DNA from: GCA-002715885 sp045561575
Lineage (GTDB): Bacteria > Bacteroidota > Bacteroidia > Flavobacteriales > BACL11
Reading direction: 5' to 3'
Assembly (NCBI GenBank): GCA_045561575.1
Contig: JBJKXM010000022.1
Span: 1 to 11,271, forward strand
DNA: 11,271 nucleotides
Shown: piece by piece, positions 8,201 through 11,271 of the stretch
How the letters are laid out: the number at the start of each line of letters is the position of its first letter
Position numbering within the stretch: position 1 is the first letter of the stretch
The notes under the pieces: model-generated
Told to the model about the DNA's origin: nothing
What the model saw: only the letters and a program-made list of their open reading frames with translations
Database searches by the model: none
Position numbers and translations under genes: made by a program

Positions 8201-9182
8201 AGATTGTTATGTGCCTTCAAGAATAGTTTCTGCTTTGATTTATGTTGAGGACCCTGGAGTGTTGACATTTGAATTAAGAGATGATAATGGAACAATAATA
8301 GAAAGTTCAACTCAAAATGTTGTTGCTGGTTCTCAAAGAGTTACTTTAAACTTTGATTTACCTGTAGGAACAGATTATGAACTTGGATTAGATAACCCAG
8401 GTCAAATAGGAGTCTTTAGAAATAATGCTGGGGCTACATATCCATATAATTTTGGAAATCTTGCTTCAATCACTGGATCTACAGCAAACAGTTCTGGATA
8501 TTATTACTTCTATTATGACATTGAATTAGCAGCTAGTGTTACTCCAAATGTTGTTTCTCTTTGTGATGGTAATTCAATAACTGTAGGTTCTAATACCTAT
8601 TCAACAACAGGCATTTATTATGACACCCTTAACGCAGCAAATTTCTGTGATAGTGTAATATATACAGACTTAACGGTAAATCAGCCATTTATTCCTTCGA
8701 TAGCAACTAATCCATTTGATGGTAAAATTTGCTTAGGTGATGCTGCAGTAATAACTGCATCAACTGGATATCAATCATATTCTTGGGATAATGGAATGAC
8801 AGGTCAAATTATTTCTGTTAGTCCAACTCAAGATCAACTCTATACATTGACCACTGTTGATATTAATGGTTGTTCAGCTGTAAATACAGTTATGATATAT
8901 GTTGATTCTTGTACAACTAACATCAATGAAATTGTTTCAAAACTTTCTGTCTATCCAAATCCATCATCATCAATTGTTTATTTGGAATTTGATAATACGG
9001 ATAATTCATTTGAAACAATTAGTGTAATAAACGTTTTAGGAGAAGAAGTATTTATAATTAATGATATATCCAACACAGAAAATATCAAGACTTTAGATTT
9101 TTCAAGCTACTCTAAGGGAGTTTATTTAATTAAAATTAAAACAAGAACTGGAGAAGTTAATAGAAAACTAATAATTGAATAA
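5202..9182 (+). CDS. Modular T9SS-secreted adhesin-like protein: FAS1, Cys-rich modules, lamin-tail-like domain, repeat region
   Basis: 1326 residues. The signal peptide is residues 1-20. A fasciclin (FAS1) adhesion domain spans about 22-153, with FTLFAPTDAAFNALP (56-70), LLHHAV (88-93) and VVADNGVVHVIDAVLLP (137-153). Two six-cysteine modules follow (157-243 and 245-331), each running from DCNG through DSCGVC to GCTDxxALNYDSTxTIDxGSC. A lamin-tail-like beta-sandwich (about 335-520; FEIYNPTQDTVVLDDYAW, DDGLALVYG, ILDWVGDWNGDPGSGWDVAG) comes next. Then come seven two-Cys repeats (R1-R7, about 42 residues each), interleaved with two ~140-residue domains (X1 676-818, X2 972-1112). An Ig/PKD-like domain (1176-1238, SYSWDNGMTGQIISVSPTQDQLYTLTT) precedes the type A T9SS sorting domain (1246-1326; LSVYPNPSSSIVYLEF ... 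KGVYLIKIKTRTGEVNRKLI). No catalytic motif is seen; surface adhesion or matrix binding is the inferred role. It probably has its own promoter, since a terminator-like hairpin lies just upstream. Confidence 0.9.
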   Translation: MKNLFATIFLTLSFFLTSFSQNTVYNIVSNSPDHTTLKVAVDACSLDGTLSGPGPFTLFAPTDAAFNALPSGTVPALLNDIPTLTNILLHHAVGDSAMSTMLSNGQMVTTLLGTDVTVTIDTTGVYIDGAMVTVADVVADNGVVHVIDAVLLPPNPDCNGVYNGTSMMDSCGVCQQAYIYNFITHIPTYVNDTAGIVLGPTEILVMPNDPSNPLWNSSCSGCTDQTALNYDSTATIDNGSCLYPDCNGIAYGTSFLDSCGVCQPAFVYDNLFASIVQYVTDTFGLVLGPTEVFLMPNSSLNPIWNSCYGCTDTLALNYDSTSTIDDGSCTYAPTVAPLFFSEHADGGGFNRYFEIYNPTQDTVVLDDYAWARVGGNPTTVGVYETWNNFAPGAEILPHGVYIVAHVNSDGFILNQADMISQLLSNGDDGLALVYGVEPAIPTHPDSGLYTILDWVGDWNGDPGSGWDVAGVSEGTANHTLVRKCDVMMGDTSWTNAAGTDSLNSQWIVFGYENWNYLGSHSNSPVYVSTFDTICNGLSITVNGNIYNSTGVYTDVLTSHLGCDSIITTNLYVLSQSASFLNLNPTICYGDSVYVDGVPYFQTGLYTTILTNSVGCDSIITLDLRVVSPTNLVYDICPGDSVIVGLNVYYSAGNYIDTLTAVSGCDSIINTQITTYSQYNSIYGGILDNTVGAGGYYTGDQHLILECYVPTNIVSATVYSDGNTIYEFELRDNNGNTLADTIYALVDGANLVTLNFEMPVGTDFELGVSPASNFGGLYRNNQGVSFPYDFGNLASITQSSAQQFGDYYYFYYNIEMRASNAPTEFSICQGESISIGTNTYTSSGLYIDTMMSVSGCDSLVYTNLTVNPVATYQNNQTVCLGETYSIGNNTYSVSGTYIDTFQTSFGCDSLVYTNLNVNQISGGSSINNTTICLGDFFMVGPNMYTSSGTYYDTLIGSNGCDSTVITNLTVLSAAYPSVFGGEPDSINNPGGYFSFDRRLVLDCYVPSRIVSALIYVEDPGVLTFELRDDNGTIIESSTQNVVAGSQRVTLNFDLPVGTDYELGLDNPGQIGVFRNNAGATYPYNFGNLASITGSTANSSGYYYFYYDIELAASVTPNVVSLCDGNSITVGSNTYSTTGIYYDTLNAANFCDSVIYTDLTVNQPFIPSIATNPFDGKICLGDAAVITASTGYQSYSWDNGMTGQIISVSPTQDQLYTLTTVDINGCSAVNTVMIYVDSCTTNINEIVSKLSVYPNPSSSIVYLEFDNTDNSFETISVINVLGEEVFIINDISNTENIKTLDFSSYSKGVYLIKIKTRTGEVNRKLIIE
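5670..6194 (+). repeat. Two tandem six-cysteine modules within the adhesin gene
   Basis: The two copies (5670-5930 and 5934-6194) have a period of 88 codons. Each begins DCNG, has DSCGVC about 12 residues later, a less conserved middle with LGPTE and MPN, then W-N-S-C and GCTD..ALNYDST.TID.GSC.Y. Cysteines are at 158, 171, 174, 219, 222, 241 and at 246, 259, 262, 307, 310, 328: six per copy, all conserved. The Asp/Asn-rich end (NYDST.TID.GS) could bind calcium, but this is not shown. DNA identity is moderate, so the duplication is not recent. Confidence 0.85.
7227..7655 (+). repeat. X1 domain, first copy of a duplicated ~140-residue domain
   Basis: It encodes residues 676-818 and is repeated as X2 at 8115-8537 (residues 972-1112). 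Shared landmarks in order: GGY, L.L(E/D)CYVP..IVSA, FELRD(N/D)NG, VTLNF(E/D).PVGTD(F/Y)ELG, RNN.G...PY(D/N)FGNLASIT, YYYFYY(N/D)IE. The strand-rich pattern suggests a beta-sandwich, perhaps a binding module. I cannot name the family with certainty. Only protein-level similarity is strong, so the duplication is old. Confidence 0.8.
8115..8537 (+). repeat. X2 domain, second copy of the duplicated ~140-residue domain
   Basis: It encodes residues 972-1112 and aligns along its length with X1 at 7227-7655. It keeps the single cysteine of X1 (DCYVP here, ECYVP there), FELRDDNG, LPVGTDYELG, RNNAG and the closing YYYFYYDIELAAS. It follows R6 just as X1 follows R3. Confidence 0.8.
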
Positions 9183-9188
9183 AACTAC

Positions 9189-9249
9189 AAATTAGGATCT
9201 TAATTTAAAGAGGAAATTTTCTCTGTTAAGATCCTAATTTTTTCTTTTG
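9189..9249. terminator. Bidirectional terminator between the adhesin gene and valS
   Basis: AAATTAGGATCTTAA (9189-9203) and its exact reverse complement (9226-9240) form a 15-bp perfect stem. The loop can fold further through AGAG (9209-9212) with CTCT (9221-9224). On the plus strand it is followed by TTTTTTCTTTT, a good U-tract ending the adhesin transcript 7 bases after its stop. On the minus strand the tail is TAATTTGTAGTTTT, a poorer U-tract for valS. The right arm and loop lie inside the last 14 codons of valS, whose TAA is within the left arm. Confidence 0.8.
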
Positions 9250-11271
9250 CATCCTTTAATTTATTTTGCTCGTTTTCTACAAGATTTTGAGGGGCGTTTT
9301 CAACAAATTTTTTGTTTGATAGTTTGGCTTCAACTATTTTTAAAAATCCTTTAGTATATTCTAAATCTTTATTTAATTTTTCTAATTCAGCATCTTTATC
9401 AAAACTATCTGTTAGAGGAATAAAGTATTCATTTGATTTAACCATGAATGAGAAAGCCTGATCGATCTTTTTCTCTATATAGTTGAGTTGAGATAAATTT
9501 CCAAGTTTTAAGATTATTGAATTTAGATTGTATTCATTCTTTTCATGTTCAATAATATTCAGCTCAAGTAACTCTTTCTTAGCAATATTTTTTTCTTTTC
9601 TGATATTTCTAATTCCACTTACTACTTCCATTGTTTTTTCAAAACTACTTATTAATTCTTTATTGTATGAATTTAATTCTGGCCAACAAGAAACAATAAT
9701 ATCATCATTTCTATCTTTTATTGAATGCCAAATTTCTTCCGTTAGAAAAGGCATAAATGGATGTAATAACTTTAAAATGTTTTCAAGAAAATTAATTGTT
9801 TGATTATATGTTTTCCTGTCAATTGGTTTTTGATAATCAGGCTTTATAATTTCTAGATATATAGAGCAAAAATCATCCCATATTAATTTGTAAGTAGTCA
9901 TGAGAGCCTCAGAAATTCTATACTTATCATATGAGTTGTTAATATCTTCAATTGTTTGATTCAATTTATTTTCAAACCAATTAATTGCATCAGATGAAGC
10001 TTGTTCTTGATTAATATCTTGTATATCCCATCCTTTAATTAATCTAAATGCATTCCATATTTTATTAGAAAAGTTTCTGCCTTGCTCACATAATCCCTCA
10101 TCAAAGGGAAGATCGTTTCCTGCTGGGGAACATAATAACATACCAACTCTAACTCCATCAGCCCCATATTTTTCCATTAGTTTAATTGGGTCTGGAGAGT
10201 TACCCAGAGATTTACTCATTTTTCTACCAATTTTATCACGTACTATACCAGTTAGGTAAACATTTTTGAAAGGAAGTGTATTTTTATATTCATAACCTGA
10301 CATGATCATTCTAGCTACCCAAAAAAATAAAATTTCTGGCGCAGTTACTAGATCATTTGTAGGGTAGTAGTAATTGATTTCTTCATTATTAGGATTGTTT
10401 ATTCCATCAAACACAGAAATAGGCCAAAGCCAAGAAGAAAACCAGGTATCAAGTACATCTTCATCTTGTCTTAAATCTTTTAATTTGACATCTGATTTGA
10501 TTTTTCTTGCAAATTCGAGAGCATCTTCTTTATTTTTTGCAATTACAAATTTATTTCCATCGTAATAAAAAGCTGGAATTCTTTGCCCCCACCATAATTG
10601 TCTTGATAAACACCAATCTTTTATGTTTTCCATCCAATGACGATAGGTATTCTTAAATTTTGGAGGATGAAACTTGATATCGCCATTCATTACATGCTTT
10701 AATGCTGGTTTAGAAAGTTCTTCCATTTTTAAAAACCATTGCATTGATAGTTTGGGTTCAATTACAGCATCTGTTCTTTCAGAGAATCCCACCTTATTTT
10801 TATATTCTTCAATTTTAACTAAGTAGTTATTCTTTTTAAGATCATCTGCTATTTCTTTTCTTACCTGAAATCTATCTTTTCCAACATATAAAATTGCGTC
10901 CTCTGACAATGTTCCATTATCATTTAGAATATCAATTGTTTCTAAATTATGTTTATGTCCAATTTCATAATCATTAATGTCGTGAGCTGGAGTGATTTTT
11001 AAAGCGCCAGTACCAAATTCCATATCGACATACTCATCAAATATGATAGGTATATTTCTGTTTACTAGTGGAACTATAGCTCTTTTATTTTTTAAATGCT
11101 GATATCTTTTATCATGAGGGTTTACACATATTGCTGTATCACCTAAAATAGTCTCAGGTCTTGTAGTTGCAATTATAATTTTTTCTTCGCTGTTTTCAAT
11201 TTCATATGAGACATGATAAAGTTTTGAATCAACTTCTTTATGAATTACTTCTTCATCTGAAAGAGCTGTTT
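9200..11271 (-). CDS. valS: Valyl-tRNA synthetase, N-terminal part off window
   Basis: Partial gene: 690 codons visible including the stop, open at the window edge; full-length ValRS is roughly 880-950 residues, so about the first quarter (with the HIGH motif) is missing. The visible part begins TALSDEEVIH, then enters the CP1 editing domain with the threonine-rich ATTRPETILGDTAICVNPHD and GTGALKITPAHDINDYEIG, which clears mischarged Thr-tRNA(Val). Catalytic-core landmarks follow: RQLWWGQRIPAFYY, DEDVLDTWFSSWLWPISVF, APEILFFWVARMIMSGYEY and the ATP-binding KMSKS (bases 10208-10222, in GRKMSKSLGNSP). The helical anticodon-binding domain follows (FMPFLTEEIWH), and a C-terminal Lys/Glu-rich coiled coil (about bases 9203-9410) ends the protein, as in bacterial ValRS. 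It ligates valine to tRNA(Val) in the cytoplasm. The methionine at 11021-11023 is internal, not the start. The gene is convergent with the adhesin, 17 bases between stops, sharing a terminator. Confidence 0.96.
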   Translation of the reverse strand, partial: TALSDEEVIHKEVDSKLYHVSYEIENSEEKIIIATTRPETILGDTAICVNPHDKRYQHLKNKRAIVPLVNRNIPIIFDEYVDMEFGTGALKITPAHDINDYEIGHKHNLETIDILNDNGTLSEDAILYVGKDRFQVRKEIADDLKKNNYLVKIEEYKNKVGFSERTDAVIEPKLSMQWFLKMEELSKPALKHVMNGDIKFHPPKFKNTYRHWMENIKDWCLSRQLWWGQRIPAFYYDGNKFVIAKNKEDALEFARKIKSDVKLKDLRQDEDVLDTWFSSWLWPISVFDGINNPNNEEINYYYPTNDLVTAPEILFFWVARMIMSGYEYKNTLPFKNVYLTGIVRDKIGRKMSKSLGNSPDPIKLMEKYGADGVRVGMLLCSPAGNDLPFDEGLCEQGRNFSNKIWNAFRLIKGWDIQDINQEQASSDAINWFENKLNQTIEDINNSYDKYRISEALMTTYKLIWDDFCSIYLEIIKPDYQKPIDRKTYNQTINFLENILKLLHPFMPFLTEEIWHSIKDRNDDIIVSCWPELNSYNKELISSFEKTMEVVSGIRNIRKEKNIAKKELLELNIIEHEKNEYNLNSIILKLGNLSQLNYIEKKIDQAFSFMVKSNEYFIPLTDSFDKDAELEKLNKDLEYTKGFLKIVEAKLSNKKFVENAPQNLVENEQNKLKDAKEKIRILTEKISSLN

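Larger units (their letters stand above)
6792..8681 (+). repeat. Seven two-Cys R repeats with two interleaved X domains
   Basis: R units start at residues 531, 584, 633, 824, 875, 928 and 1117. Pattern: (I/V/L)C.G.....V/IG.N.Y...G.Y.DTL....GCDS.I.TNL.V. Each unit holds exactly two cysteines about 28 residues apart (for example 534/562, 878/906, 1121/1149), which probably form a disulfide in each unit. R7 has NFCDS in place of GCDS. The order is R1-R2-R3-X1, R4-R5-R6-X2, R7, with corresponding units 291-296 residues apart. R1 and R2 share a 23-base exact match (6880-6902 and 7039-7061), so those two were duplicated or converted more recently. Confidence 0.85.

Noticed and set aside
6792..8681. 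CRISPR-like regularly spaced repeats
   Set aside because: The repeats are diverged at DNA level, in one reading frame and translate to a coherent two-Cys protein motif, so they are coding repeats.
9528..9803. 91-codon plus-strand frame within valS
   Set aside because: It is antisense to the valS anticodon-binding region; the Ser/Phe-rich translation is typical of AT-rich antisense.

Overview
The window looks like a chromosomal segment of a Bacteroidota bacterium, most likely a marine Flavobacteriales-type lineage; this is inferred from content, not from a marker gene. The DNA is very AT-rich, start codons lack a clear Shine-Dalgarno sequence, one upstream region carries the Bacteroidota -7 box TAnnTTTG, and two large proteins end in type A C-terminal sorting domains of the type IX secretion system (T9SS, the gliding/secretion machine restricted to this phylum). 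Cys-rich GCTDxxAxNYD...DGSC modules are also typical of secreted proteins of this group.

Layout. (1) Bases 1-969, minus strand: the N-terminal third of a fused acyl-CoA mutase of the IcmF type (B12-binding domain, then MeaB-like GTPase); the mutase part lies outside the window. (2) 970-1058: a divergent intergenic region with a -7 box for icmF and a 7-bp inverted repeat around it. (3) 1059-3782, plus: a 907-residue secreted beta-propeller-like protein with Asp-box/VPS10-type repeats and a T9SS sorting domain. (4) 3803-5085, plus: a cluster of small envelope proteins, namely a 30-residue single-span peptide, a 152-residue YwqK/MORN-type lipoprotein, and two overlapping ~106-residue proteins that look like diverged tandem paralogues. 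(5) 5202-9182, plus: a 1326-residue modular T9SS adhesin-like protein (FAS1, two six-Cys modules, lamin-tail-like domain, seven two-Cys repeats interleaved with two copies of a ~140-residue domain, one Ig/PKD-like domain, sorting domain). (6) 9200-11271, minus: the C-terminal two thirds or more of valyl-tRNA synthetase, convergent with the adhesin. A 15-bp perfect inverted repeat between them probably terminates transcription, and it overlaps the last valS codons.

Together: two housekeeping/metabolic genes on the minus strand (icmF, valS) bracket an all-plus-strand island of cell-envelope and secreted proteins. I see no tRNA, rRNA, CRISPR array, transposase, integrase or recognisable defence system. 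No complete previously undescribed system can be supported. The most unusual items are the tiny membrane peptide at 3803, the paired small proteins sharing an ASFP...DTI...GK.Y signature, and the ordered R-R-R-X / R-R-R-X / R architecture of the large adhesin.
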